Source: Bradyrhizobium sp. AZCC 1610 (GTDB lineage Bacteria > Pseudomonadota > Alphaproteobacteria > Rhizobiales > Xanthobacteraceae). Taken from it: a stretch of DNA of 64,000 bases. How positions within the stretch are numbered: position 1 is the first letter of the stretch; each line of letters opens with the position of its first letter. The stretch is taken from the NCBI RefSeq assembly GCF_036924515.1, contig NZ_JAZHRR010000001.1:1521001-1585000 (forward strand). Direction: 5' to 3'. Both the position numbers and the translations under genes were made by a program. The notes beneath the pieces are model-generated. The model made no database searches. It was not told the DNA's origin and saw nothing but the letters and a program-made list of their open reading frames with translations. Shown here piece after piece: positions 1 to 9,276 of the stretch.

Positions 1-2
1 AA

Positions 3-374
3 GTGGTCGAGGCCTACCTCACGGCGTCGATGATCCCGGATCCCGAGGCGGCCGCCGCCTATATGAAGCCCGGCACGGTCATCACTTTCACCGGCGGCCG
101 CGAGTTCGATCATCCACGTGGGCCGACCGGCTTCAACGCGCGGCGCTATCGCTGGGTCAAGAAGAAGATGGACCGCTTCGACGTCTGTCCGGGCGCGGAC
201 GAGACCGCCGTTTACAGCATCGGCACGCTCTACGGCGAGTGGCTCGACGGCACGCCGTTCGAAGGCAACCGCTACGTCGATCGCTTCGTCGTCAGGAGCG
301 GCCAGATCGTGAAGATGGATGTCTGGAACGATAGCGCCGAGCGGATTCTAGTGCAGATGGGGATCGAGGCGTGA
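3..374 (+). CDS. NTF2/SnoaL-like fold protein, 5' end cut by window edge
   Basis: The reading frame is open from the window edge and stops at 372-374, so about 123 C-terminal residues are seen and the true start probably lies upstream. The sequence looks like the cone-shaped SnoaL/NTF2-like family, small proteins that bind or isomerise hydrophobic substrates. The short stretches GTVITFTGGREFDHP and the closing VVRSGQIVKMDVWND are typical of that fold, including its final strands. It converges with the GntR gene across a long hairpin. No substrate can be assigned. The family call comes from the general pattern of residues only. Confidence 0.6.
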   Translation: MVEAYLTASMIPDPEAAAAYMKPGTVITFTGGREFDHPRGPTGFNARRYRWVKKKMDRFDVCPGADETAVYSIGTLYGEWLDGTPFEGNRYVDRFVVRSGQIVKMDVWNDSAERILVQMGIEA

Positions 375-381
375 CGTCCTT

Positions 382-437
382 CCCCGGATGCTGCGCAGCA
401 CGCCGCACTTGCGGCGTGCTGCGCTGCTGATCCGGGG
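382..437. terminator. Long hairpin between convergent genes (REP-like, possible bidirectional terminator)
   Basis: An inverted repeat runs from CCCCGGAT (382-389) to ATCCGGGG (430-437), with a nearly perfect inner stem (GCGCAGCACGCCGC pairing with GCGGCGTGCTGCGC) and a short ACTT loop. It begins 7 bases after the stop of the upstream gene. There is no U-tract, so terminator function is inferred from its place between convergent genes. Similar imperfect repeat sequence continues to about 510. Confidence 0.5.
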
Positions 438-511
438 TCCACCCGCCGATGCCGTGGGTCCCGGCTCTGCGGAGCAGCGTTTCACGCTGCGCCGCGTCCG
501 GGACACGTCGT

Positions 512-1324
512 CTACCTTGCCCTGACCACCTTCGGCATTTTCACCACGCGGGCACCATCCGCCTCATCCGCGTAAGGCGCCAGAATATCCAGCAAATCGC
601 GGCCGCGCTGCGGGGCAGGGGCTACCAGCGCGCGGCTGGCCACCGAATCCAGATGGCTGTGCATCAGGCCCATCACCTTGCTCTCGTCGCCCTTGACCAG
701 CGCTGCGATGATCGCGCGATGCTCGTTGATCGCGCATTCCGATGAGTGCGGACGGCTGTAGAGCGACAGCGTCAGGCAGCAGCGATAGGCGACCTCGCTG
801 ACGTAGCGAACCAGGATCGGGCTGTTCGTCATGTGGGCGAGCAGGATGTGGAATTCCGTCGCGAGGCGAATCGATACCGCGTCCGTGCCGTCGCGCGCGT
901 GGTCCTCGGCGTCGACATGGGCGTTCAGTTCGGCGACCTGGCTCTTGGTTAGTTTGCCGGCGAGCTGGCGCACCACCAGCCGTTCGAGCTCGATCCGGAT
1001 GTCAAAGGCGTCGCGCGCTTCCTGCCAGCTTGGCGTCGCGACCACCGCAATCCGGTTGCGCCGAAGTTCGACGAGACCCTCCGCCGCCAGTTGTCCCAGC
1101 GCATGGCGGGCGATCGTGCGGCTGACGCCGAACCGCTCGCCGAGCGAATCCTCAGGGAGTTTCGCGCCGGGCTCCAGCGCCTGCTCGATGATGGCGCGGC
1201 GGAGCGCGCGGCAGATCACGCCGACCTTGTCGGACGATTCTGGGGTCTTGCTGGCGGAGCGGGGCGCCATCGGCGAATCTCTGGGACGTGCTTCGGATGG
1301 CGCTCTCTTATCACAATTGTCCAT
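512..1324 (-). CDS. GntR-family transcriptional regulator (FCD subfamily)
   Basis: A 270-residue regulator with an N-terminal winged helix (roughly residues 30-95, with LPEDSLGERFGVSRTIARHALGQL as the helix-turn-helix region, quoted here only as a position guide: 1040-1160) and a C-terminal helical FCD domain. The FCD domain carries spaced His residues (FHILLAH, INEHRAI, MHSHLDS) of the sort that bind a metal or carboxylate effector. It is divergent from the NitT/TauT-type ABC genes at 1462-4194, and a perfect 19-bp palindrome overlaps its start, so it probably represses itself and that operon. ATG at 1324 is chosen over TTG at 1327. A second possible start is the Met at residue 19 (MAPRSASK). 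Confidence 0.88.
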   Translation of the reverse strand: MDNCDKRAPSEARPRDSPMAPRSASKTPESSDKVGVICRALRRAIIEQALEPGAKLPEDSLGERFGVSRTIARHALGQLAAEGLVELRRNRIAVVATPSWQEARDAFDIRIELERLVVRQLAGKLTKSQVAELNAHVDAEDHARDGTDAVSIRLATEFHILLAHMTNSPILVRYVSEVAYRCCLTLSLYSRPHSSECAINEHRAIIAALVKGDESKVMGLMHSHLDSVASRALVAPAPQRGRDLLDILAPYADEADGARVVKMPKVVRAR

Positions 1325-1343
1325 CAATTGAGCGCCTCAATTG
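1325..1343. promoter_or_regulatory. Perfect palindrome, candidate GntR operator
   Basis: CAATTGAGCGCCTCAATTG is an exact inverted repeat (8-bp arms, CGC centre). It abuts the ATG of the GntR gene at 1324, with further CAATTG/TAATTG half-sites on both sides (1315-1320 and about 1361-1367). Its place between the regulator and the divergent transporter genes fits autoregulation plus control of the operon. Operator function is inferred. Confidence 0.65.
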
Positions 1344-1461
1344 CATGCAGTTTGCGGACCTAATTGCACAAAAGAGATTCGGCCAATTTGGCGGCTGGTC
1401 GCGATCTCGTTGATTTACAACGCAGGTTTTGCTGGCATCCGGCTTGCATGCACTTCCAGCC

Positions 1462-2343
1462 ATGATGCGCATGCAACCACATTCGGAATTCTCCGACTCG
1501 CCGGTTCCGGCTTCTGCCGCACCCATCGCCATCGAGCTGTCCGAGGCCTCGGTCACCTTCGGCCGCGGCGCCCGCGCGGTGCCGGCGCTTTCCACGACGA
1601 CGCTGCGGATCGCCGACGGCGAGTTCGTCGCCCTCGTCGGCCCCTCCGGCTGCGGCAAGTCCACCATCCTGCGGCTGGTCAGCGGCCTAGTGCAGCCGAC
1701 ATCAGGCGTCGTCATCGTCGGCGGGCGGGAAGTCGCGGCGCGCGCCTTGCGCGTCGGCATGGCGTTTCAGAACCCGACCATGCTGCCGTGGATGACGATC
1801 GAGCGGAACATCATGCTGCCGCTCAAGATCGTCGAACCGTTCCGTTCGCAATTCAGAAAACTGCGCAAGACCGAATTCCGCGACAAGGCCAATGCGCTGC
1901 TGGAGCAGGTCGGCCTCAAGGGATTCGGCAGCCGCTACCCCTGGCAACTCTCCGGCGGCATGCTTCAGCGCGCCAATCTGTGCCGCGCGCTGATCCATGA
2001 GCCGCGCATGCTCTTGCTCGACGAGCCCTTTGGCGCACTGGACCAGTTCACGCGGGAAGAGCTGTGGTCGATCCTTCAGGATCTCTGGATCGCCCACAAG
2101 CCGACCGTGCTCTTGGTGACGCACGATCTGCGCGAGGCGGCGTTCCTCGGTAGCCGCATCTGCGTGATGAGCGCGCGCCCCGGCCGCATCCTCGACGACA
2201 GCCGCGTCACCTTCGAGAGGCCGCGCACGGTCGCGATGACCTTCGAGCCGGATTTCGTCGCGCTCAATCAGAAACTGCGCGCGTTCATCGAGGATGCCCG
2301 AACAGCATCCAAAGACGCCTCGGCAGCACAGGGAGCGGCCTGA
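1462..2343 (+). CDS. ABC transporter ATPase, NitT/TauT type
   Basis: This is the ATP-hydrolysing subunit of a cytoplasmic-membrane importer of the nitrate/sulfonate/taurine family. Visible motifs are Walker A GPSGCGKST (residues 60-68), the signature LSGGM, Walker B LLLDEPFGALD and the switch His in LVTHDLREA. Its 293 residues fit the family, and the C-terminal tail (FERPRTV...) resembles SsuB/TauB relatives. ATG at 1462 is preferred; a TTG at 1429 would add 11 residues. It is followed at once by the permease (2345) and the binding protein (3169). The substrate is unknown. The adjoining amidohydrolase suggests a nitrogenous organic compound. Confidence 0.9.
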   Translation: MMRMQPHSEFSDSPVPASAAPIAIELSEASVTFGRGARAVPALSTTTLRIADGEFVALVGPSGCGKSTILRLVSGLVQPTSGVVIVGGREVAARALRVGMAFQNPTMLPWMTIERNIMLPLKIVEPFRSQFRKLRKTEFRDKANALLEQVGLKGFGSRYPWQLSGGMLQRANLCRALIHEPRMLLLDEPFGALDQFTREELWSILQDLWIAHKPTVLLVTHDLREAAFLGSRICVMSARPGRILDDSRVTFERPRTVAMTFEPDFVALNQKLRAFIEDARTASKDASAAQGAA

Positions 2344-2344
2344 C

Positions 2345-3121
2345 ATGCCCGATCTCGATTATCGCCAGAAAGCCTGGTCGGCGGCATTGATCGTGCTGTT
2401 CTTCGTCGCCTGGGAATTGTTCTGCCTGATGACCGGGATGTCTGATCTGGTGTTGCCGCGCCCGTCGCAGGTGTTCGTCACGCTGTTTGAGAAATTCCCG
2501 ATCCTCTGGCCGCACATCCTGCAGACGCTGGCAACCACGATGATCGGCTTCGTGCTTGGCGTCGGCCTCGGCGTCGTGCTGGGCGCTGTCATCGGCGTTT
2601 CAAAGACGGCTTACGATACGGCCTATCCGCTCCTCGTTGGATTTTCCTCGATTCCAAAAGTCGCTGTGGTGCCGATCTTCGTGCTGTGGTTCGGCTCCGG
2701 CTCGGTGCCGGCGGTGCTGACCGCGCTATCGATCTGCTTCTTCCCGATCGTGGTCAACATCGCGACGGGCCTGGCGACCACCGAACCCGAACTCGAGGAC
2801 GTGCTGAAGGCGCTCGGCGCCAGCAAGCTCGACGTTCTCTGGAACGTCGGGCTGCCCCGCACCATGCCGTTCTTCTTTGCCTCGCTGAAGGTCGCGATCT
2901 CTTACGCCTTTGTCGGCGCGGTGCTGTCGGAGACCGTCGCCTCGAACCGCGGCATCGGCAACGTCATGATGACAGCGTCCTCGAATTTCAACGTGCCGCT
3001 GGTGTTCGCCGGCCTGTTTGTGCTCGCCGGCCTCGGCGTAGCGCTCTACGTCATCTTCTCGGCGATCGAGGGACGCGTCACCGGCTGGGCCACCCGCAAG
3101 AACGACGTGATCGCGACATGA
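2345..3121 (+). CDS. ABC transporter permease, NitT/TauT type
   Basis: A 258-residue integral membrane protein with about six hydrophobic segments and the permease coupling loop (EPELEDVLKALGASKLDVLWNV region, near residues 145-165) that docks on the ATPase. The start is set at ATG 2345, one base after the ATPase stop, because residues upstream in the same frame are antisense-like low-complexity sequence. It forms one operon with the ATPase and the binding protein. The family is BPD_transp_1 (SsuC/TauC-like). Confidence 0.9.
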   Translation: MPDLDYRQKAWSAALIVLFFVAWELFCLMTGMSDLVLPRPSQVFVTLFEKFPILWPHILQTLATTMIGFVLGVGLGVVLGAVIGVSKTAYDTAYPLLVGFSSIPKVAVVPIFVLWFGSGSVPAVLTALSICFFPIVVNIATGLATTEPELEDVLKALGASKLDVLWNVGLPRTMPFFFASLKVAISYAFVGAVLSETVASNRGIGNVMMTASSNFNVPLVFAGLFVLAGLGVALYVIFSAIEGRVTGWATRKNDVIAT

Positions 3122-3168
3122 AGCAAGTTTCCGCCAACCGCCATCCAACCCTTATCGAGGAGATAACG

Positions 3169-4194
3169 ATGTTAGCCAGAGTAAGCGCCGCGCTGTTGGG
3201 AATTGCCTTGTTCGCCGGCGTCGCCAACGCCCAGGAAACGACGATCAAGTTCACCCTCGGCTGGAAGACGCAAGGGTCCGACGCCGCATTCTTCTATGCC
3301 AAGGACCACGGCTACTTCAAAGCGGAAGGCCTCAACGTCGTGATCGACCAGGGCGAGGGCTCGGGTGCCACGGTGACGCGCATCATGTCCGGCGCCTATG
3401 ACGCCGGCTTCGGCGACGTCAACGCCATCATCCAGAACGCCGCGACCAAGCCGCAGGACGCGCCTGTGATGGTCTACATGATCTGGAATCAGCCGCCATT
3501 CGCGATCGTCACCAAGAAGACCAGCGGCATCAACACCATCAAGGATTTCGAGGGCCATACGCTCGGCGGCGCGCAGGGCACCCCGACGACGCGGCTGCTG
3601 CCGGTGTTCGCCCAGAAGAACAAGCTCGAGGGCGAGAAGATCAAGATTTCCAACATGGCGCCGAACCTGCAGGAGCCGATGCTGATCAAGGGCGATATCG
3701 ATGCCGCCCTGGTGTTCAACATCACAAGCTATTTCAACCTGGTGCTGAACCGCCAGGATCCCGACAAGGACTACAAATGGTTCCAGTTCGGCGACTACGG
3801 GCTCGATCTCTATTCCAACGGCGTGATGGTCTCGCGCAAGCTCTTGGCGTCCAATCCGAAGGCCGTCGCCGGTCTCGTCCGCGCCGTCAACAAGGGCATG
3901 ATTGCGATTGCCAAGGATCAGAATGCCGGGATGAAAGCCGCGCTGAACTATGACAACCTGATCAATGCCGACGTCGAGAAACGCCGGCTGCAATATTCCT
4001 TCGACAAGCTCATCGTCTCGCCGGAGATGAAGGAGATCGGCGTCGGCGACGTCAAGGACGACCGCATGGCCCGCGCCATCGGCATCATCGTCGAAGGCTA
4101 CCAGCTCGCCCGCGCGCCCGCGCCGTCGGAGATTTTCTCGCGCGAGTTTTTGCCGCCGCGTGCGGAACGGGAACTGGTCTACACAGCGAATTGA
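3169..4194 (+). CDS. ABC substrate-binding protein, NitT/TauT (SsuA/THI5-like)
   Basis: A 341-residue periplasmic binding protein. A clean signal peptide (MLARVSAALLGIALFAGVANA, then QE) ends near residue 21. The mature part starts with KFTLGWKTQGSDAAFFYAKDHGYF, a pattern typical of NMT1/THI5-like binding proteins that recognise aromatic, pyrimidine-like or sulfonate ligands (positions 3240-3320). Start at 3169 is supported by the ribosome-binding sequence GAGGAGA eight bases upstream. It is the third gene of the importer. The preserved THI5-like N-terminal pattern makes a heterocyclic ligand plausible, but this is inference. Confidence 0.9.
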   Translation: MLARVSAALLGIALFAGVANAQETTIKFTLGWKTQGSDAAFFYAKDHGYFKAEGLNVVIDQGEGSGATVTRIMSGAYDAGFGDVNAIIQNAATKPQDAPVMVYMIWNQPPFAIVTKKTSGINTIKDFEGHTLGGAQGTPTTRLLPVFAQKNKLEGEKIKISNMAPNLQEPMLIKGDIDAALVFNITSYFNLVLNRQDPDKDYKWFQFGDYGLDLYSNGVMVSRKLLASNPKAVAGLVRAVNKGMIAIAKDQNAGMKAALNYDNLINADVEKRRLQYSFDKLIVSPEMKEIGVGDVKDDRMARAIGIIVEGYQLARAPAPSEIFSREFLPPRAERELVYTAN

Positions 4195-4201
4195 CGCCTT
4201 T

Positions 4202-4282
4202 CGTCATTGCGAGCGCTGCGAAGCAATCCATGGCCAAGAAGAAGGTCTGGATTGCTTCGTCGCTTCGCTCCTCGCAATGACG
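4202..4282. repeat. Palindromic intergenic repeat
   Basis: CGTCATTGCGAG at 4202 is matched by CTCGCAATGACG at 4271-4282, with an inner arm pair AAGCAATCCA / TGGATTGCTT. This is a dispersed palindrome of the kind abundant in Bradyrhizobium-group genomes. It lies just upstream of the amidohydrolase start. Confidence 0.75.
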
Positions 4283-4294
4283 GACAAGCGGGGC

Positions 4295-5737
4295 ATGAAT
4301 ATGAACGTTCCGGCACATAACCTGTTCTCCAGCCCCGACCGTGGCCTGCTCGAAAACGTCGTGCTGCGGCACGATGGCGGAACCATCACCGATATCTCCG
4401 AGACAGCGCTTTCCGCCACAAGCCCGCGCTCCCTCGTGCTTCCCGCCTTCGTCAATGCCCACGACCATGCCCGACCAACCGCGTCCTCGTTCGGCGCGCT
4501 CGGTATGCCCCTGGAAAGCTGGATTCTCCGCTCGGCGCTCGGCACGCCGGTCGACCCCTACCTGACCGCGGCCTCGGCGCTGGCGCGTTCGGCGCGGGCC
4601 GGCTGTGCGGCGATGATGATCCATTACACCCGCTCGAGCGGCACGATGCCGCTGGTGGAGGAGGCCAGCGCTATCGCGCGCGCGGCGTCCGATGTCGGCA
4701 TCCGCATCGCGTTCGCGCTTGCGGTGCGCGACCAGAATCCGGTCGTGTATGGCGATGAGGAACCGGTTCTCTCCGGCCTCTCCAACGACGATCGCAGCAC
4801 GATCGAGCAAATGTTCGTCCGCGCGCCGATGTCGCCCAGCGCCTATATCGAGCTCACGGATGCGATTGCCGCGGCCATCGCAGGGCCCAAGGTCGATGTG
4901 CAGCTTGGCCCGGCCGGCGTGCAGTGGTGCTCAAAACCGCTGCTGGAGGCGGTCGCGGAAAACTCTGCGCAGACCGGACGCCGTATCCATATGCATCTGT
5001 TGGAGACCATCTATCAGCGCGCCTGGGCGGACCAGCATTTCCCGCAAGGCATTGTCCGCTACCTTCGCGACATCGGCTTCCTGTCGGAGCGGCTGACGCT
5101 GGCGCATTGCATCCATGCCCGCCCCGATGAAATCGAGATGATCGCGGCTTCCGGCGCGCGCATCGTCACCAATTTCTCCTCCAATCTCCATCTGCGCTCC
5201 GGCCTCGCGCCGATCGCCGCCGCGCACAAATGCGGCTGCGCCATCGCGGTCGGCGTCGATGGGCTGGCGCTCGACGAGGACGACGACGTGTTGCGCGAGA
5301 TGCGGCTGGTGCAGATGATGCACGGCGGTCTCGGCTTCCGGCGGACCTGGACTGCTTCCGAATTCCTCGGCCTCGCCATCGCCAATGGCCGCAAGGCAAC
5401 GGGCTCGCCCGGCACCGGCGCGCTGGTAGCCGGCGCGCCGGCCGATTTCGTCACCATCGATCTGGACCGGCTCGACCGGGACCAGATCATGCCTGTCGAC
5501 CCCATCGATCTCCTGTTCGCGCGCGGCAATGCGTCGCTGTTGCGCGATGTGGTGGTGGATGGCCGGATGATCGTCAGCGAAGGCCGCTGCACCGGCGTCG
5601 ATCTCCCTGCGATCGAAAAGGAATTGCGCGGAATTTACCGGACCAACGCAAGGAAGCTCTCCGGCTTTCAACGCGCCTGGCCGCCACTGCCGGCGTCGCT
5701 GCAGAACTGGTTCGAAGCCCAGCTCGATTGCCGGTAA
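4295..5737 (+). CDS. Amidohydrolase-superfamily protein (cytosine/guanine-deaminase-like)
   Basis: About 480 residues with the TIM-barrel metal-dependent hydrolase pattern: FVNAHDHARP early (first metal ligands), HMHLLE mid-protein, LAHCIHA (third metal His) and GVDGLALDEDDD (the late Asp). The C-terminal GAPADFVTIDLDRLDRD segment is the second half of the small beta-sandwich. These enzymes deaminate or hydrolyse cyclic amides and aminated heterocycles. It starts at ATG 4295 (a second ATG is two codons later) after the palindromic repeat, on the same strand as the NitT/TauT-type importer. It may act on the imported compound. The exact substrate is not evident. Confidence 0.82.
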   Translation: MNMNVPAHNLFSSPDRGLLENVVLRHDGGTITDISETALSATSPRSLVLPAFVNAHDHARPTASSFGALGMPLESWILRSALGTPVDPYLTAASALARSARAGCAAMMIHYTRSSGTMPLVEEASAIARAASDVGIRIAFALAVRDQNPVVYGDEEPVLSGLSNDDRSTIEQMFVRAPMSPSAYIELTDAIAAAIAGPKVDVQLGPAGVQWCSKPLLEAVAENSAQTGRRIHMHLLETIYQRAWADQHFPQGIVRYLRDIGFLSERLTLAHCIHARPDEIEMIAASGARIVTNFSSNLHLRSGLAPIAAAHKCGCAIAVGVDGLALDEDDDVLREMRLVQMMHGGLGFRRTWTASEFLGLAIANGRKATGSPGTGALVAGAPADFVTIDLDRLDRDQIMPVDPIDLLFARGNASLLRDVVVDGRMIVSEGRCTGVDLPAIEKELRGIYRTNARKLSGFQRAWPPLPASLQNWFEAQLDCR

Positions 5738-5946
5738 GGCGCAAAGCGCCTCATCTTGCTGTGTGAATTCCGTGTTGTGGAAGTAAATTCCACTTGCACA
5801 GAATCCCGGCAAAGGTTTCATGTTCGGCAACAGGAAACTGAAACGGCGGCCGTATCGTGCTGCCGTTTGGTGCAATGGGGAAGCACGCGGGGCGAGGTGG
5901 GCCGGTTACCCGTTCATTTCGCTCCGGTGCCTGAACGGAAACGTCC

Positions 5947-8900
5947 ATGTCTTTCCATAAGTTGCTGATCGCCAACCGCGGCGAGATCGCCATCCGCATC
6001 GCGCGCGCGGCGGGCGACGCCGGCCTCGCCACCGTCGCGATCCATTCCGCCGACGATGCGCAATCGCTGCATGTCCGCGCCGCCGACGCCGCCTGCGAAA
6101 TCCCCGGGCGTGGCGCGCGGGCCTATCTCGATATCGAGGCCGTGATATCAGCCGCCAGGGCGACCGGATGCGACGCCGTGCATCCGGGCTACGGCTTCCT
6201 CAGCGAGAATGCCACGCTCGCCCGGCGCTGCATCGAGGAAAGCATCGTTTTTGTCGGGCCGTCGCCGGAAGCGCTCGATCTGTTCGGCGACAAGGCGCGG
6301 GCCAAGGCGCTGGCAAGACAATGCGGCGTGCCCATCATCGAGGGCACCAGCGGGCCGACCAGCCTGGACGAGGCAAGGGCCTTCCTTGAATCGCTCGGCG
6401 AGCGCGGCGCCATCATGATCAAGGCCATCGCCGGCGGCGGCGGCCGCGGCATGCGCATCGTCGACGACGCGGGCAAGCTGGAGGAGGCCTATGCGCGCTG
6501 CCAGTCCGAGGCCATGGCCGCCTTCGGCAGCGACGACGTCTATGTCGAGCGCCTGATCCGCAACGCCCGCCACATCGAGGTGCAGATCATCTGCGACCAC
6601 TACGGCGCGATCAGCCATCTGTGGGAGCGCGAATGCACCATCCAGCGCCGTAACCAGAAGCTGATCGAGGTCGCGCCGAGCCCGTCGCTGAACGATGCCT
6701 TGCGCGGGCGCATCATCGATGCCGCCAAAGAACTCGCGGCTGCCGCGAACTACGACAATCTCGGCACCTTCGAATTTCTCGTCGATAACGACGCCAGAAC
6801 AAGCGACCAGGCGTTCGCCTTCATCGAGGCCAATCCGCGGCTGCAGGTCGAGCACACCGTCACCGAACAGGTGCTCGGGCTCGATCTCGTGCAGTCGCAG
6901 CTCGCGGTCGCGGCCGGCGCCACGCTGGGCTCGCTCGGTCTGGCGCAGGCCTATATCCCAAAACCGCGCGGCTATGCGATGCAGCTCCGCGTCAACATGG
7001 AGGTGATGGACGAGACCGGCGGGACAAAGTCAACCGGCGGAACGCTTGATCTGTTCGACCTGCCGTCCGGCCCCGGCGTTCGCGTCGATACGTTTGGTTA
7101 CTCTGGTTATCGCACCAGCACCGCCTTTGACTCGCTGCTCGCCAAGGTCATCGTGCATTCGCCGGGCGGCAACTGGACCGACGTCGTGCACAAGGCCTCG
7201 CGCACGCTGCGCGAGTTCCGGATCGGCGGCGTCGCGACCAACATCCCCTTCCTGGCCGCGATCTTGGCGCATCCGGATTTTGTCGAGAACCGCGTCAGCA
7301 CCGGCTTCATCGAGGCCCATGTCGCGGATCTCGTCGGCGAAGCCAAAGCGACCGCCGAGACGGCGCTGATCGAATCCGGCGTGGCGGCCGACGACGGCCC
7401 ATCCATGACGGAAGCTGCGGCTGCCGGATTGGGGCCGGCAGGCTCAGAGCCCGTTCCCGCGCCGCTGCAGGGCACGATCGTGGCTGTCGACGTCAGGGAA
7501 GGGGACCTCGTCCGCCCCGGCCAGCAGATCGCCGTACTCGAATCCATGAAGATGGAGCATCTGGTCACCGCGCCGCATGGCGGCAGGGTGACGAAGGTCG
7601 CGGCGGAAGCCGGCGTGACGCTGATGCAGGACGAGGCGATCCTCTATCTGGAGCCGGCCGAGATCGACGCCCATGATGTGGCCGAGGAGGAGGATGTCGA
7701 TCTCGATCACATCCGTCCCGATCTGGCCGAACTGATCGAACGCCACGCCATCACGCTGGACGAAAACCGCCCCGCTTCGGTCGAGCGGCGGCGCAAGACC
7801 AACCAGCGCACGGTGCGCGAGAACATCGCCCATCTCGTCGATGAAGGCTCCTTCGTCGAATACGGCTCGCTCGCCATCGCCGCCCAGCGGCGCCGGCGCA
7901 CCGTCGACGATCTCATCCGCAACACCCCGGCCGACGGCCTGATCTCCGGCGTCGCCACTGTCAATGCGGACAAGTTCGGTGCGGACGCTGCCCGCTGCAT
8001 GGTGATCGCCTACGACTATACCGTGCTGGCCGGAACCCAGGGCCATATGAACCACAAGAAGATCGACCGCATGCTGGGCCTTGCCGAGCAATGGCGGATG
8101 CCGCTGGTGTTCTATGCCGAGGGCGGCGGCGGTCGTCCCGGCGATACCGACCGGCTTGGCATGACCGGCCTCGACGGGCCGTCCTTCGTGCAGTTCGCCA
8201 AACTCTCGGGGCTGGTGCCGGTCATCGGCGTTGTCTCCGGCTATTGTTTCGCCGGCAACGCCGCGATGCTCGGCTGCTGCGACGTCATCATCGCGACGAC
8301 AAATGCCTCGATCGGCATGGGCGGCCCGGCGATGATCGAGGGCGGCGGCCTCGGCGTCTACCATCCGGCCGAAGTCGGGCCCGTGTCGTTCCAGTCGCCG
8401 AATGGCGTGATCGACATTCTGGTGGAGGACGAGGTGGAAGCCACGGCTGCTGCGCAGAAATACCTGTCGTATTTTCAAGGCGCGCAAGCCGACTGGAAGG
8501 CGCCGGACCAGCGCCTGTTGCGGCGGGCGATCCCGGAAAACCGCCTGCGGGTCTATGATATCCGGACCGTGATCGATCTGCTGGCGGATGAGGGCTCAGT
8601 GCTGGAAATCCGCCGGGATTTCGGCGTCGGCATGATCACCGCCTTCATCCGCATCGAGGGAAAGCCGTTCGGCCTGATCGCCAACAATCCAAAGCATCTC
8701 GGCGGCGCGATCGATGCGCCGGCGGGTGACAAGGCCGCGCGCTTCATGCAGCTCTGCGATGCCTTCGACATCCCGCTGTTGTCACTGTGCGATACGCCGG
8801 GCTTCATGGTCGGTCCCGAAGCCGAAAAGACCGCGATCGTGCGCCATGTCGCGCGCATGTTCGTGACCGGCGCGAGCCTCACCGTGCCGCTGTTCGGCAT

Positions 8901-9267
8901 CGTCCTGCGCAAGGGCTATGGCCTTGGCGCGCAATCGATGATCGGCGGCGGCTTCCACGCCTCCTTCTTCACGGTGGCCTGGCCGACCGGTGAGTTCGGC
9001 GGCATGGGGCTGGAAGGCTATGTCCGGCTCGGCTTCCGCAAGGAGATGGAGGCAATCGAGGACCCGGCCGAGCGCGAGGAGTACTACCAGGCCAAGGTCG
9101 CCGAACTCTACGCCAACGGCAAAGCGGTCTCGATTGCATCCGTGCTGGAGATCGACGAGGTGATCGATCCCGCCGACACGCGGCACTGGATCATGTCGGG
9201 CCTGCGCTCGGTGCCGAAGTCGGAAGCGCGCACGACAAAGAAGCGGCCGTGTATTGATGCGTGGTAG
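5947..9267 (+). CDS. Single-chain biotin-dependent acyl-CoA carboxylase (BC-BCCP-CT fusion)
   Basis: A 1106-residue enzyme combining three activities usually on separate chains. Residues 1 to about 450 are biotin carboxylase (GGGGRGM ATP-grasp loop; ANPRLQVEHTVTE catalytic segment). Residues about 490-570 are a biotinyl domain with ESMKMEH, in which Lys535 would carry biotin. Residues about 600-1100 are the carboxyltransferase (GGGGRPGDTDRLG; ANNPKHLGGAID; GGGFHASFF). Length and order match the single-chain long-chain acyl-CoA carboxylase (LCC) family rather than pyruvate carboxylase or urea amidolyase. It would carboxylate an acyl-CoA using ATP and bicarbonate in the cytosol. It stands alone, about 210 bp after the amidohydrolase. 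The actual acyl-CoA is unknown. Confidence 0.9.
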   Translation: MSFHKLLIANRGEIAIRIARAAGDAGLATVAIHSADDAQSLHVRAADAACEIPGRGARAYLDIEAVISAARATGCDAVHPGYGFLSENATLARRCIEESIVFVGPSPEALDLFGDKARAKALARQCGVPIIEGTSGPTSLDEARAFLESLGERGAIMIKAIAGGGGRGMRIVDDAGKLEEAYARCQSEAMAAFGSDDVYVERLIRNARHIEVQIICDHYGAISHLWERECTIQRRNQKLIEVAPSPSLNDALRGRIIDAAKELAAAANYDNLGTFEFLVDNDARTSDQAFAFIEANPRLQVEHTVTEQVLGLDLVQSQLAVAAGATLGSLGLAQAYIPKPRGYAMQLRVNMEVMDETGGTKSTGGTLDLFDLPSGPGVRVDTFGYSGYRTSTAFDSLLAKVIVHSPGGNWTDVVHKASRTLREFRIGGVATNIPFLAAILAHPDFVENRVSTGFIEAHVADLVGEAKATAETALIESGVAADDGPSMTEAAAAGLGPAGSEPVPAPLQGTIVAVDVREGDLVRPGQQIAVLESMKMEHLVTAPHGGRVTKVAAEAGVTLMQDEAILYLEPAEIDAHDVAEEEDVDLDHIRPDLAELIERHAITLDENRPASVERRRKTNQRTVRENIAHLVDEGSFVEYGSLAIAAQRRRRTVDDLIRNTPADGLISGVATVNADKFGADAARCMVIAYDYTVLAGTQGHMNHKKIDRMLGLAEQWRMPLVFYAEGGGGRPGDTDRLGMTGLDGPSFVQFAKLSGLVPVIGVVSGYCFAGNAAMLGCCDVIIATTNASIGMGGPAMIEGGGLGVYHPAEVGPVSFQSPNGVIDILVEDEVEATAAAQKYLSYFQGAQADWKAPDQRLLRRAIPENRLRVYDIRTVIDLLADEGSVLEIRRDFGVGMITAFIRIEGKPFGLIANNPKHLGGAIDAPAGDKAARFMQLCDAFDIPLLSLCDTPGFMVGPEAEKTAIVRHVARMFVTGASLTVPLFGIVLRKGYGLGAQSMIGGGFHASFFTVAWPTGEFGGMGLEGYVRLGFRKEMEAIEDPAEREEYYQAKVAELYANGKAVSIASVLEIDEVIDPADTRHWIMSGLRSVPKSEARTTKKRPCIDAW

Positions 9268-9276
9268 CGGAAGACC

